This document shows, in pieces, positions 42,125-55,142 of a stretch of DNA of 64,000 nucleotides. The DNA is from Bryobacterales bacterium (GTDB lineage Bacteria; Acidobacteriota; Terriglobia; Bryobacterales; Bryobacteraceae). Under the pieces are notes generated by a model, which was given only the letters and a program-made list of their open reading frames with translations, did not search any database and had not been told where the DNA came from. The stretch lies in NCBI GenBank assembly GCA_020852175.1, contig JADZBH010000038.1, positions 59,206-123,205 of the forward strand. Reading direction: 5' to 3'. How positions within the stretch are numbered: position 1 is the first letter of the stretch; the number at the start of each line of letters is the position of its first letter. The position numbers were made by a program, and so were the translations under genes.

Positions 42125-43318
42125 ATGAACACCTTTCACCGCCGGTGCGCCGGCCAGTTGTTGCTCTGCGGAACTGCGCTGCTGCTCCTGCACGGCTGTT
42201 CCAAGCCCGAACAGGCCGAAGCCGAAACGGTCCAGCCAGCCGCGGCCAACAGCACGCCCGCCAGCGAGGACAATATCGTACACCTCGGGCCCAACGCTCC
42301 TGAATTGAAGATGATGACGGTGGAGCCTGTGCGCGCCGCGCCGGTTCCGAGCGACGAGGTGACCGCGCCCGCCAAGATCGCCGCCAATCCGAACCGCGTG
42401 GCCCACGCCGTGCTGCCCGCGCCTGGCCGCATCGTCCGCGTGCTGGTGAAACTGGGCGATTCCGTGACACGGGGCCAACCGGTGGTGACCGCCGAAAGCC
42501 CGGCCATCACCGACGCCGAATACGGCTACTCGCAAGCCGAAACCGCCGTCCGCCAGGCCGAATTGGCCTGCGCCAAGGCCGAAGCCGATCTAACCCGCCT
42601 GAACGACCTGTTTGAACATCAGGCCGTGGCGCAGAAGGAGGTTCTGGCGGCGCGCACCACGCTGGCGCTATCACAGTCGGCCATCGAACAGGCCAAGGCC
42701 ACTCGCGAACAGGCGCGGCGGAGGCTGGAGTTGCTGGGCCTGAAGGCCGGACAGTTTCAGCAGCATCTGACGATCACCGCGCCCATCTCCGGCAAGGTGC
42801 TGGCCGTGGGCGTGGTGGAAGGCGAGTTTCGCAACGAGATCAACGACCCGCTGGTGACCATCGCCGACCTGAGCCGCGTATGGGCCACCTCGGACGTGCC
42901 TGAAAGCAAGATCCGCTATTGCAAGGTGGGCGGCATGGCGAACCTGGAGCTGATCGCCTTTCCCAACGAAACCTTCCGCGCCCGCGTGACGCGCATCGCC
43001 GACACGGTGGACGGCGAGACGCGCACGATTCAGGTGAGCGCCGAGCTGGACAACGCGAGCGGCCGCCTGCGCCCGGAAATGTACGGCACCGTGCGCTACG
43101 CCGACACGATGACGCTCGAGCCGTGGGTGCCCGGCGCCGCCGTGGTGCGCGTGAACGACCAGGACTTCGTGTTCGTGGAAGCGGCCCCGGGGCGGTTCCG
43201 TTCCACGCTGGTCGAACTGGGCAAGCACCACGACGGCGGTTTCGCCATCCGGAAGGGACTGAAACCAGGCGACCGCGTCGTCACCAAGGGCGCCCTCTAC
43301 CTGAAAGCCGCCCTCTAG
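42125..43318 (+). CDS. RND efflux periplasmic adaptor (CzcB/CusB type), lipoprotein
   Basis: A 397-residue membrane-fusion protein with a lipobox (LLLLHGC, Cys at about 25). Domains are a biotinyl-lipoyl-like half (APGRIVRVLVKLGDSVTRGQPVV), an alpha-hairpin of about 75 residues (TAVRQAELACAKAEADLTRLNDLF, then KATREQARRRLELLGLK), the second lipoyl half (LTITAPISGKVLAVGVVEG) and the beta-barrel/MP domains. It would link the inner-membrane pump to the TolC-type channel. First gene of a three-gene metal efflux operon. Confidence 0.92.
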   Translation: MNTFHRRCAGQLLLCGTALLLLHGCSKPEQAEAETVQPAAANSTPASEDNIVHLGPNAPELKMMTVEPVRAAPVPSDEVTAPAKIAANPNRVAHAVLPAPGRIVRVLVKLGDSVTRGQPVVTAESPAITDAEYGYSQAETAVRQAELACAKAEADLTRLNDLFEHQAVAQKEVLAARTTLALSQSAIEQAKATREQARRRLELLGLKAGQFQQHLTITAPISGKVLAVGVVEGEFRNEINDPLVTIADLSRVWATSDVPESKIRYCKVGGMANLELIAFPNETFRARVTRIADTVDGETRTIQVSAELDNASGRLRPEMYGTVRYADTMTLEPWVPGAAVVRVNDQDFVFVEAAPGRFRSTLVELGKHHDGGFAIRKGLKPGDRVVTKGALYLKAAL

Positions 43319-43339
43319 GCCCCGGACCCTCACATCTCC

Positions 43340-46407
<3,068 letters not shown>

Positions 46408-46408
<1 letters not shown>

Positions 46409-47661
46409 TGAGAATCCGTCTGTTCGTTCTTTTGTTGCCGCTGGCGCTGCGGGCGCAGACCCCGGCGGCCGCGCCGTTGACGCTGGACGAAGCCGTCCGT
46501 GAGGCCATGGCCCACAACCTCGACCTGGCCGCTGCGCGCTATGACATCAGCGTCGCCGAGGCGCGCCAGATCACGGCGGCCTTGCGGCCGAACCCCGTGA
46601 TGACGGCGAGCGCCGATCATCTGGACCTGCTGGGCACCGGATACAACACGATCAATAACGGCGGCCCGAACGAGTACGCCCTGCGCACGGACTTCGTCCT
46701 GGAGCGCGGACGGAAGCGGGAAGCCCGCATGAACCTGGCCGCGGCCGAGCGCGGACTGGCCCAACTGGACTTCCAGGACGCCATGCGGCGGCTTATGTTC
46801 GACGTGTCCAGCGCTTTCGTCGGCATACAATCGGCCAGGGAAAACCTGGCGCTGGCCGAGGACAACCTGCGCACGCTGAACGGCATCGTGGAGATCAACA
46901 CGGTGCGCGTCAGGACGGGCGATCTGGCCGGCGTGGAACTGGAACGTTCGCAGGTGGCCGCGCTGCAATATGAGACCGCGGTCAAGCAGGCTGGATTGCG
47001 GCTGCGGCAAGCCCAGACGGCGCTGCTGCTGTTGCTGGGGCGGCCGGGCGGGGCCGGCCTGGAGATCACCGGCCTCTTGCGGCGGGACCTGCAGCCGCTG
47101 CAACTGGAGCAGTTGCATTCCTCGGCCCGGACGCGGAGGCCCGACCTGCTCGCCGTGAAACAGGCCCAGGCACGCTCTCAGGCCGACCTTCGGCTGCAAC
47201 TGGCCCAGGGCAGAATCGACTACACCGCGGGCGTGGAATACCGGCGGCAACAGGCGGCCAACGCCTTTGGCAACTCGATCGGCCTGTTCTTCAGCGCTCC
47301 CCTGCCTGTGTTCAACCGGAACCAAGGCGAGATCGCCCGGGCCGGACGCGAACTCGATCAGTCTGGCGCGCGGATTCGCGCCCTGGCGGCCCGCGTGGAC
47401 AACGAAGTGGATGCGGCGTGGCAGCAGTATTCGACGGCGCGGTCGCTTCTGGAATCCATCGAGGAGACGGTGCTGGCCAAGGCCAAAAGCGTGCGCGAGC
47501 GCACCGACTACTCCTACCGGCGCGGCGAAGCGAGCTTCGTCGAATTCCTCGACGCGCAAAGAGCCTTCAACGATGTGATGCAGAGCTACAACGACGCCCG
47601 CGCGGGTTACGCCCGCAGCCTGTATCTGATCGACGCGGCGACGGCGGCGGCCCTGCCCTAA
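46408..47661 (+). CDS. TolC family outer-membrane efflux protein (CzcC type)
   Basis: A 417-residue channel protein with a signal peptide (MRIRLFVLLLPLALRAQ). TolC-type repeats of about 200 residues are visible, with LTLDEAVREAMAHNLDLAAARYD, read as the TLDEAVREAMAHN start, DFVLERGRKREARMNLAAAE, and APLPVFNRNQGEIARA. GAGGAG and an ATG that shares an A with the upstream stop give translational coupling. Last gene of the operon. Confidence 0.92.
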
Positions 47662-49029
<1,368 letters not shown>

Positions 49030-49034
49030 CGCCC

Positions 49035-50012
49035 ATGCGTGTACTGGTGGCGGGCGGAGCCGGCTACATTGGCAGCCACACCGCAAAAGCGCTGGCCGAA
49101 GCCGGCCATGAGCCGGTGGTGGCCGACAACCTTGAAAAAGGGCACGATTGGGCCGTGCAATGGGGCACGTTCGAGTTCTGCCAGTTGGGCGAACCGGCCG
49201 CCGTTGCAGCCATTTTCAAGAAGCACGCCATCGACGCCGTGATCCATTTCGCGGCCTACATCGAAGTGGGCGAATCGATGCGGAATCCCGGCAAGTACTT
49301 CCGCAACAACGTCGGCTGCACGCTGAATCTGCTGGAGGCCATGCAACGGGCCGGAGTGCGGCACATTGTCTTCTCCTCGACGGCCGCCGTGTACGGAACG
49401 CCAGAGCAGACGCCGATTCCCGAGACACACCCCAAACGGCCAGTGAATGCCTACGGGGAAACCAAGCTGATGGTGGAGCGAATGCTCGACTGGTATGGCG
49501 TTTGCCACGGTTTCGCGTCGGCCAAGTTACGCTACTTCAACGCGGCCGGCGCCGACTCGCGCGCCCGCATCGGCGAAGCGCACGAACCGGAGTCGCACCT
49601 GATTCCCCTCATTCTGGCCGCCGCGCATGGACAACGGCCCTCGATTTCCGTATTCGGCTCCGACTATCCCACCCCGGACGGCACGGCCGTGCGCGACTAC
49701 ATCCATGTGGATGACCTGGCCCAGGCTCACCTGTGCGCGCTGGAACGCATCCGCGCGACCGAAACCACCTGCGAGTACAACCTGGGCACGGGACGCGGGG
49801 CCAGCGTGCGCGAGGTGATCGCCATGGTGGAACAGGTCACCGGACGCAAGGCGCCCGTGGTGGAGGCGCCGCGCCGTGCCGGCGATCCTGCCGAACTGGT
49901 GGCCGATCCGAGCAAAGCCCGGACCGAGTTGGGCTGGAAGCCTGTTTCCAGCGAACTGTCGACCATCGTCGAGACGGCCGACCGCTGGTACCGCAAACAC
50001 CGCTCTCTCTGA
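49035..50012 (+). CDS. galE: UDP-glucose 4-epimerase
   Basis: A 325-residue short-chain-dehydrogenase epimerase. The NAD motif is VAGGAGYIGSH at about 5-15, catalytic SSTAAVYG and YGETK are in place, and the family NAAGAD and RDYIHVDDLAQAH motifs follow. Interconverts UDP-glucose and UDP-galactose for envelope sugars. It starts 5 nt after purA; AACG-rich spacing shows no separate promoter. Confidence 0.93.
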   Translation: MRVLVAGGAGYIGSHTAKALAEAGHEPVVADNLEKGHDWAVQWGTFEFCQLGEPAAVAAIFKKHAIDAVIHFAAYIEVGESMRNPGKYFRNNVGCTLNLLEAMQRAGVRHIVFSSTAAVYGTPEQTPIPETHPKRPVNAYGETKLMVERMLDWYGVCHGFASAKLRYFNAAGADSRARIGEAHEPESHLIPLILAAAHGQRPSISVFGSDYPTPDGTAVRDYIHVDDLAQAHLCALERIRATETTCEYNLGTGRGASVREVIAMVEQVTGRKAPVVEAPRRAGDPAELVADPSKARTELGWKPVSSELSTIVETADRWYRKHRSL

Positions 50013-50067
50013 ACCTTTCCGGCGATTCCCGCTCAAACGACTCCAAATGGCCGTAACTTCCACGTGC

Positions 50068-50095
50068 TTGACGTGTTCCCACACCTTTAGTTAAT
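50068..50095 (+). promoter_or_regulatory. Predicted promoter of the Rrf2-cysK unit
   Basis: TTGACG (50068-50073), a 16-nt spacer and GTTAAT (50090-50095). Confidence 0.4.
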
Positions 50096-50121
50096 CTCTA
50101 GTAGGGAATAGGTGATTCGCG

Positions 50122-50556
50122 TTGGGACCACTAAACATTTCCGTTAAAGGCGAATACGCGCTGCTGGCTCTGTTCGATCTGGCTTTGCAGCGTCCAGGAG
50201 AACCGGTGAAAATCGCCGGCATTGCCCGGCGTCAGAAGATTCCGCAGAAGTTTCTCGAATTGATCCTGGCTGCGTTGAAGCAGGGAAACTTCGTGGAATC
50301 GCGCCGGGGAGCCGACGGCGGCTATCTGTTGGCGCGGCGGCCTCAGGAAATCACGGTGGGTGAGATTTTGCGTTTCGTTGAGAGCGGGCGTATGGGCAGG
50401 GGACAGTCCAAACGGCGGCAGGATTCGCCGTTCGCGGAGATGTGGGGGCGGGTCGAGACGGCTGTAAGCGAGATTCTGGATACCTGTACGCTCGCCGACG
50501 TGGCGCGGCGTTGGCAGGAAAGGCAGAGCCGCTACGTCCCGAACTGGGAGATTTAG
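50122..50556 (+). CDS. Rrf2 family transcriptional regulator (CymR-like)
   Basis: A 144-residue regulator with an N-terminal winged helix (KGEYALLALFDLALQ, VKIAGIARRQKIPQKFLELIL, SRRGADGGYLLAR). There is only one Cys (DTCTLADV) in the C-terminal half, so the three-Cys iron-sulfur site of IscR is absent, as in CymR. The start is TTG 50122, the only possible start in frame, with TAGGTGA about 6 nt upstream. cysK follows 54 nt downstream, suggesting control of cysteine synthesis. Confidence 0.88.
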   Translation: MGPLNISVKGEYALLALFDLALQRPGEPVKIAGIARRQKIPQKFLELILAALKQGNFVESRRGADGGYLLARRPQEITVGEILRFVESGRMGRGQSKRRQDSPFAEMWGRVETAVSEILDTCTLADVARRWQERQSRYVPNWEI

Positions 50557-50610
50557 CACGAAGGCAACCGCGCCCGGCAGCCGGCGCGGAGATCAGTCAA
50601 AGGAGCAATT

Positions 50611-51567
50611 ATGGTTTTCAACGATAATTCCTTGAGCATCGGCCGGACCCCGCTGGTGCGCCTGAACCGGGTGACTCAGGGTTTGAAGGCGACGGTGCTG
50701 GCCAAGGTCGAAGGCCGCAACCCGGCGTACTCAGTGAAGTGCCGGATCGGCGCGTCGATGATCTGGGAGGCCGAAAAGAGCGGAACACTGAAACCGGGAA
50801 TGGAGATCGTGGAGCCGACCAGCGGCAACACGGGCATCGCCCTGGCGTTCGTGGCCGCGGCGCGCGGCTATCCGATCACCCTGACCATGCCCGAGACGAT
50901 GTCGATCGAACGCCGGAAGGTATTGAAGGCGTTCGGCGCGCGACTCGTGCTGACGGAAGGTTCCACGGGAATGAAAGGGGCGATTCAGAAGGCCGAGGAG
51001 ATCGCCTCGGCCGATCCGGCGCACTGGCTGATTCCGCAGCAGTTCAAGAACCCCGCCAACCCGAAGGTTCACTTCGATACAACCGGTCCCGAGATTTGGG
51101 ACGACACCAATGGCGGCATGGACGTGCTGGTCAGCGGCATCGGCACGGGCGGCACGATCACCGGCATCTCACGCTTCTTCAAGCAGGCCAAAGGCAAGAA
51201 CATCGTCGCCATCGGTGTCGAACCGTCGGCCAGTCCTGTGATCACGCAGACGCTGAAGGGCGAACCGCTAAAGCCCGGACCGCATAAAATTCAGGGCCTC
51301 GGCGCGGGCTTTATTCCCGACACCCTGGACCTGAGCGTGGTGGACCGCGTGGAACTGGTGAACAACGAAGAGTCCATCGAGATGGCGCGACGCATGGCTT
51401 TCCAAGAAGGTATTCTGTGTGGTATTTCCTGCGGCGCCGCCGTGGCGGCGGCCGTGCGCGTCGCGGCCGAACCGGAGATGGCGGGGAAAACCATCGTTGT
51501 CATTCTTCCCGATTCCGGCGAACGCTATCTCAGCAGCGTGCTGTTTGAGGGAATGTTCAACGAGTGA
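50611..51567 (+). CDS. cysK: Cysteine synthase A
   Basis: A 318-residue PLP enzyme that makes cysteine from O-acetylserine and sulfide. The PLP Lys is K43 in [11 protein letters not shown], the substrate loop is PTSGNTG, and the Gly-rich [10 protein letters not shown] and DSGERYLS motifs are intact. Long stretches, for example [13 protein letters not shown] and GPHKIQG, read very like enterobacterial CysK from memory. AAAGGAG lies 6 nt before the ATG. Paired with the Rrf2 regulator. Confidence 0.95.
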   Translation: MVFNDNSLSIGRTPLVRLNRVTQGLKATVLAKVEGRNPAYSVKCRIGASMIWEAEKSGTLKPGMEIVEPTSGNTGIALAFVAAARGYPITLTMPETMSIERRKVLKAFGARLVLTEGSTGMKGAIQKAEEIASADPAHWLIPQQFKNPANPKVHFDTTGPEIWDDTNGGMDVLVSGIGTGGTITGISRFFKQAKGKNIVAIGVEPSASPVITQTLKGEPLKPGPHKIQGLGAGFIPDTLDLSVVDRVELVNNEESIEMARRMAFQEGILCGISCGAAVAAAVRVAAEPEMAGKTIVVILPDSGERYLSSVLFEGMFNE

Positions 51568-51596
51568 CGCGGAACAACAATTGAAGGAGTAGGAGT

Positions 51597-51638
51597 AGCG
51601 GGCGCCTAAGTTGGGTGATGAGGGGTGCGGCGCCCGCT
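51597..51638 (+). terminator. Hairpin after cysK
   Basis: AGCGGGCGCC (51597-51606) and GGCGCCCGCT (51629-51638), a perfect 10-bp stem with a 22-nt loop. No U-tract follows, so it is at best a weak terminator or an mRNA stabiliser. The rest of 51640-51720 shows nothing I recognise. Confidence 0.4.
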
Positions 51639-51728
51639 GTCGTAACGGGGATGATAGGTAGGCGCAACTCCGAAAAGTCAGGTTACCGCAGTACAGAAAA
51701 ATTTCAGATTTCGGCGTGCATTTTCTTC

Positions 51729-51779
51729 TTGACCTTTTCTTCGCCTCACCGTATTCTGGTGGCGAACAGATAGCGAACA
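51729..51779 (+). promoter_or_regulatory. Strong promoter with a GAAC-N7-GAAC direct repeat
   Basis: TTGACC (51729-51734), a 17-nt spacer and TATTCT (51752-51757). Just downstream, GCGAACA occurs at 51762-51768 and again at 51773-51779, giving GAAC-N7-GAAC with an 11-nt (one helical turn) period over the expected transcription start. This looks like an operator for a repressor. Confidence 0.6.
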
Positions 51780-51816
51780 TTTGTGAGCTAGTCATCAGAG
51801 ATAAGGAGAAGCCGCC

Positions 51817-52719
51817 ATGACACAAGCGCTTTCAGTACGGTGTGGAGTTTCCGGATGGGCACACGCCAGTTGGGAACGTGCCGTGTACCCCCGCCCCCGC
51901 GGACGTGGCTTTCACGCCCTGGACTTTCTGGCTGGCCGTCTGGATACATTAGAAATCGACAGCACTTTCTATCAATTTGTGCGGCCCGAACTGGCGCGGT
52001 TGTGGGGCGCGCAAGCGGGACACAACCCTCTTTTCAAATTCACGGCCCGCCTGCACCGGCAGTTCACGCACGAGCGCGAGTTGGACGATCGCTCCGTGGC
52101 ACGCTTCACCGAGGGTTTGAAACCGCTGTTGGACCGGGGCCAACTGGGCGCCCTGCTCATGCAGATGCCCTCGTCATTCCGCTTCACCAGCGAAAACCGC
52201 GACTTTCTGATCAAGCTACGGCGGGCTTTTTCGGAATTTCCCCTGGTGGCCGAACTGCGTCACGCCTCCTGGACCGTGGACGAGGCCATCGGCACGCTGG
52301 TGGACTACAGGATCGGCTTCTGTAACCTGGACCAGCCCCGTGCGGTGCGTGCAGCCGCGCCCTCGTCGCGACTCACCACGCGGGTCGGTTATGTGAAGTT
52401 GTACGGCCCCTCCGCGGGGCCTGCCTTCGCCGAGTTCGACGACCGGGCGGCGACGCGGAACGGCCAGCGCACGGGGAACAGCCACCTGTTCACACTGGCC
52501 GAGATGGAATCCTGGCAGCCGCGCATCGAACATCTCCGCCGCTTCGCCGATGAGGTGTATGTGGTGTTCGCCAACGACGGAGAGGGCAAGAGCGTGGTGA
52601 ACAGCCTGCAAATGCAGTCCCTGCTGGGAGGCGGCCATGGCGCGTCGCCGGCGCGTCCCTCGGTGGCGGCCCTGGCTCCAGCCGCCGCAACTCCGGCGCT
52701 GTTCGACCTGGCGGCGTGA
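51817..52719 (+). CDS. DUF72 family protein
   Basis: A 300-residue TIM-barrel-like DUF72 (YecE) protein. Family landmarks are GVSGWAHASW near residue 10, LDTLEIDSTFYQFVRPE, FKFTARLHRQFTHE, LMQMPSSFRFT, AELRHASW and YVVFANDGEGKSVVNSLQMQ. The biochemical function of DUF72 is not settled. A Pro/Ala-rich tail of about 30 residues follows. AAGGAGA lies upstream. The strong promoter and operator-like repeats suggest regulated expression. Confidence 0.85.
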   Translation: MTQALSVRCGVSGWAHASWERAVYPRPRGRGFHALDFLAGRLDTLEIDSTFYQFVRPELARLWGAQAGHNPLFKFTARLHRQFTHERELDDRSVARFTEGLKPLLDRGQLGALLMQMPSSFRFTSENRDFLIKLRRAFSEFPLVAELRHASWTVDEAIGTLVDYRIGFCNLDQPRAVRAAAPSSRLTTRVGYVKLYGPSAGPAFAEFDDRAATRNGQRTGNSHLFTLAEMESWQPRIEHLRRFADEVYVVFANDGEGKSVVNSLQMQSLLGGGHGASPARPSVAALAPAAATPALFDLAA

Positions 52720-52745
52720 ATCAGCGCGGCTTGAGGCAGGACGGG

Positions 52746-53687
52746 CTAAGCCAGTCCTGCCTGCCGCATGGCGCCGCGCAAGGTGGCGATGTCGGCTCTC
52801 ATCAGCCGTAGAAACTCCGAACGCTCGATGGTCATTCCCTTCCCGGTGTGAGCATCGCCCATTTCCGGGTATTCCAGGTGGAGTTGAATGGGGCCTGTAA
52901 ATCCGGCCTCTTTCACATATCCGAAGAAGCGCGGCAGGTTCACCATTCCCTTCCCTAGCGCGCACCAGCGCGGCGCCCACACGCCGCGCGCATTCTTTTC
53001 CCAGTAGAAATCCTTCACGGCGATGCCTCGCGAATAGGGCAGCAACATGCGCGACGTGCTCATCCAGGCGCCAAAGCCGCCTTCGACAGTCGCGTGGCCG
53101 ATGTCGAAATTGATGCTGATGGATTCGCGGGCAAACTCGCGCGTGACGGTGAAGATATCCCAGAAGGCGTTGCCGAACTGGCCTGGTCCGGAGTGCGTGT
53201 GATACATGGCGCACATGCCATGCGCGCGGTTCAGGGCGTCCAGTTGCTTGGTGCGGTCGTAAAACGAAGAGATCTGCGCTTCGGGCTTCTGCTTTTCGTC
53301 CCAGCGGAAACCGCCCCAGCGGTAGCGTTTGATTCCCAGCGAGGCCAGCGTCTTCAGAATCGTCTCGGCGTGGGGCGAGGCGGCATCGACGATGCCGGCC
53401 GTGACCATGGGCGTCGAAAGCCCTGCCTTGCGAACGATTTCGACGGCGCGCGGCAGGTCGTGGGCCACACGCGACGGCAGCACATGGCCGCCTTCACGGA
53501 CGGTAAGGTCCACGCCGTCGTAGCCGAGTTCCTTGCACAACGAGGCGGTTTCCTCGACGCTGGTCCACTGGAAGTGTTTCGAGAAGGCGCAGACCGGCAG
53601 GGCGGGCCCCTCCGCGGCGGTGGAAACGAGAGATCCGGCGGCGGCGGAGGCGGCCAGGCCGGCCAGGGCGGAACGGCGCGTGAGCAT
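52746..53687 (-). CDS. Tat-exported sugar phosphate isomerase/epimerase-like protein
   Basis: A 313-residue xylose-isomerase-like TIM barrel. It has a twin-arginine-type signal (LTRRSALAGLAASAAAGS). Family features are LGYDGVDLTVREGGHV, YHTHSGPG, NFDIGHAT with metal ligands, and LEYPEMGD. ATG 53687 is supported by TACACT 10 nt upstream; the longer frame to 53768 is not coding. Possibly acts with the Gfo/Idh oxidoreductase at 55143 on sugars, which is inference. Confidence 0.85.
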   Translation of the reverse strand: MLTRRSALAGLAASAAAGSLVSTAAEGPALPVCAFSKHFQWTSVEETASLCKELGYDGVDLTVREGGHVLPSRVAHDLPRAVEIVRKAGLSTPMVTAGIVDAASPHAETILKTLASLGIKRYRWGGFRWDEKQKPEAQISSFYDRTKQLDALNRAHGMCAMYHTHSGPGQFGNAFWDIFTVTREFARESISINFDIGHATVEGGFGAWMSTSRMLLPYSRGIAVKDFYWEKNARGVWAPRWCALGKGMVNLPRFFGYVKEAGFTGPIQLHLEYPEMGDAHTGKGMTIERSEFLRLMRADIATLRGAMRQAGLA

Positions 53688-53697
53688 GACGTTCCAT

Positions 53698-53703
53698 AGT
53701 GTA
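53698..53703 (-). promoter_or_regulatory. -10 element of a leaderless start
   Basis: TACACT on the minus strand, ending 10 nt before ATG 53687. Confidence 0.4.
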
Positions 53704-53736
53704 GCTGGAGCGGACGGTATGCCGCCGCCCCTCTGG

Positions 53737-55059
53737 CTATTCGTCGTCGTGGACGAAGACGCTTTCAAAGGCCAGGTGGAGTACCTCCGGGTTCAGTTCC
53801 CAGGGACGGCGCTCGAAGCGAATGAGGTCGATGGCGTGGTTGATTACGTCTCGCGGGTGGCAGCGGCGGCGTTCGCGGCCCGTGGCCCGGTAGTGCTTTT
53901 CGAGGAAGTCCTGGATGAGTTGTTCGGTGTAATCCAGTCGCTGCTCATCGGCGTAGCGGCGGAAAATCTCCAGAAACTCCTCTTCCTCGGGGTTGCGCAT
54001 CAGCATCTTGTAGCTGATCCGCCGCAGGAAGGCTTCGTCGCCCAACTGTCCCGGGTTCAGGTTGGTGGAGAAGATGAGAAACGCGTGGAACGGCACGTTC
54101 ATCTTGGCGCCGTTCTGGAAGGTCAGGTAGTCGATATGCCGCTCCATAGGCACGATCCAGCGGTTCAGAATCTCGGCCGGCGTGCATTTTTGGCGGCCGA
54201 AGTCGTCGATCAGGTAGATGCCGTTGTTGGCTTTCAACTGAAGCGGAGCATCGTAGAACTTGGAGATCGCGTTGTAGCTCAGGTCGAGCACTTCCAGCGA
54301 TAGCTCGCCGCCGGAAACGATAAACGGACGGCGCGTCCGGAACCAGCGCGTGTCATAGTCTGGCTCGAAAGCCATGGCCCGGATCTCATCCCCTTCGTCC
54401 ACGATGGGCTTGTGATACACGGGGTCGAACAGTTGAATGATCTGGCCCTGGCACTCGATGGCGTAGGGCATATAGACCGGTTCGAGATCGATGTGGCACA
54501 GCGCTTCGGCGAGATAGGTCTTGCCGTTGCCGGGCTGGCCATAGATAAGGAACGACTTGCCGGCGTTGACGGCGGGCCCGAGCTGGGTCAACATGCGCGG
54601 CGTGGTGACCATGTGCTGGTAGGCGTCTTTCAGACGCTCCATGGTGAGCCAGCTATCCTTCCAGCATTGCGCCCGGACCAGTTCGGCGTATTGGGCCAGC
54701 GGCACCGGGGCCTTGCCGGCATACTGATTTTGTTCGAGGTACTCGCGGGCGTGCAGGCGTCCTGCTTCGCTCAGGGCGTACACGGCCGAAATGGCGCCCA
54801 TGCCCATCGAACGGCGCACCTGCACCAGGTGCTGCCGCTTCAGAAACTCGATCATCTCGTCGATGACGCTGAAGCGGAGGCCGAGCGAGCGCGCCAGGTC
54901 GCGCCCCAGCGTTTCGCTGCGAAAATAGAGCGTTTTCAGGATGAGTTGCTCAACCATGGCCTCCGGCAAACCGGTGTCGCGGAGGTTCGCCGGCAAGGCG
55001 GGCGCGACCGGCGCCTCTTGGAGGTTCGCGGCCAATTGTGCAACCTGTTCACTCTGCAT
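53737..55059 (-). CDS. AAA family ATPase of unknown function
   Basis: A 440-residue ATPase. Residues 1-110 look like a winged-helix or helical domain (LGLRFSVIDEMIEFLKRQHLV, YALSEAGR). The AAA module has Walker A GQPGNGKTY (K180), Walker B IYLIDDFGR (D285-D286), sensor 1 STNLNP (N333) and Arg finger candidates R346/R347. Walker B has Asp where Glu usually follows. The longest frame starts at TTG 55131, but that region holds the TATAAT promoter of the divergent gene, so I prefer ATG 55059. No partner gene is adjacent. Function unknown. Confidence 0.75.
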   Translation of the reverse strand: MQSEQVAQLAANLQEAPVAPALPANLRDTGLPEAMVEQLILKTLYFRSETLGRDLARSLGLRFSVIDEMIEFLKRQHLVQVRRSMGMGAISAVYALSEAGRLHAREYLEQNQYAGKAPVPLAQYAELVRAQCWKDSWLTMERLKDAYQHMVTTPRMLTQLGPAVNAGKSFLIYGQPGNGKTYLAEALCHIDLEPVYMPYAIECQGQIIQLFDPVYHKPIVDEGDEIRAMAFEPDYDTRWFRTRRPFIVSGGELSLEVLDLSYNAISKFYDAPLQLKANNGIYLIDDFGRQKCTPAEILNRWIVPMERHIDYLTFQNGAKMNVPFHAFLIFSTNLNPGQLGDEAFLRRISYKMLMRNPEEEEFLEIFRRYADEQRLDYTEQLIQDFLEKHYRATGRERRRCHPRDVINHAIDLIRFERRPWELNPEVLHLAFESVFVHDDE

Positions 55060-55118
55060 CTCCAGCAATCCACCTAGGTCATCGGCAGCCGCCCCGGAGA
55101 TGTTTAGGATTGTTCGCC

Positions 55119-55124
55119 TATAAT
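55119..55124 (+). promoter_or_regulatory. Perfect TATAAT -10 before the oxidoreductase
   Basis: TATAAT at 55119-55124, 18 nt before ATG 55143, with AAGGAG in between. No good -35 is seen 16-18 nt upstream. Confidence 0.55.
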
Positions 55125-55142
55125 TTTCCAAGGAGCTTCCAC

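Noticed and set aside
55060..55131. TTG 55131 as the AAA ATPase start
   Set aside because: This stretch holds the TATAAT of the divergent oxidoreductase and adds no recognisable domain; ATG 55059 is preferred, though not proven.
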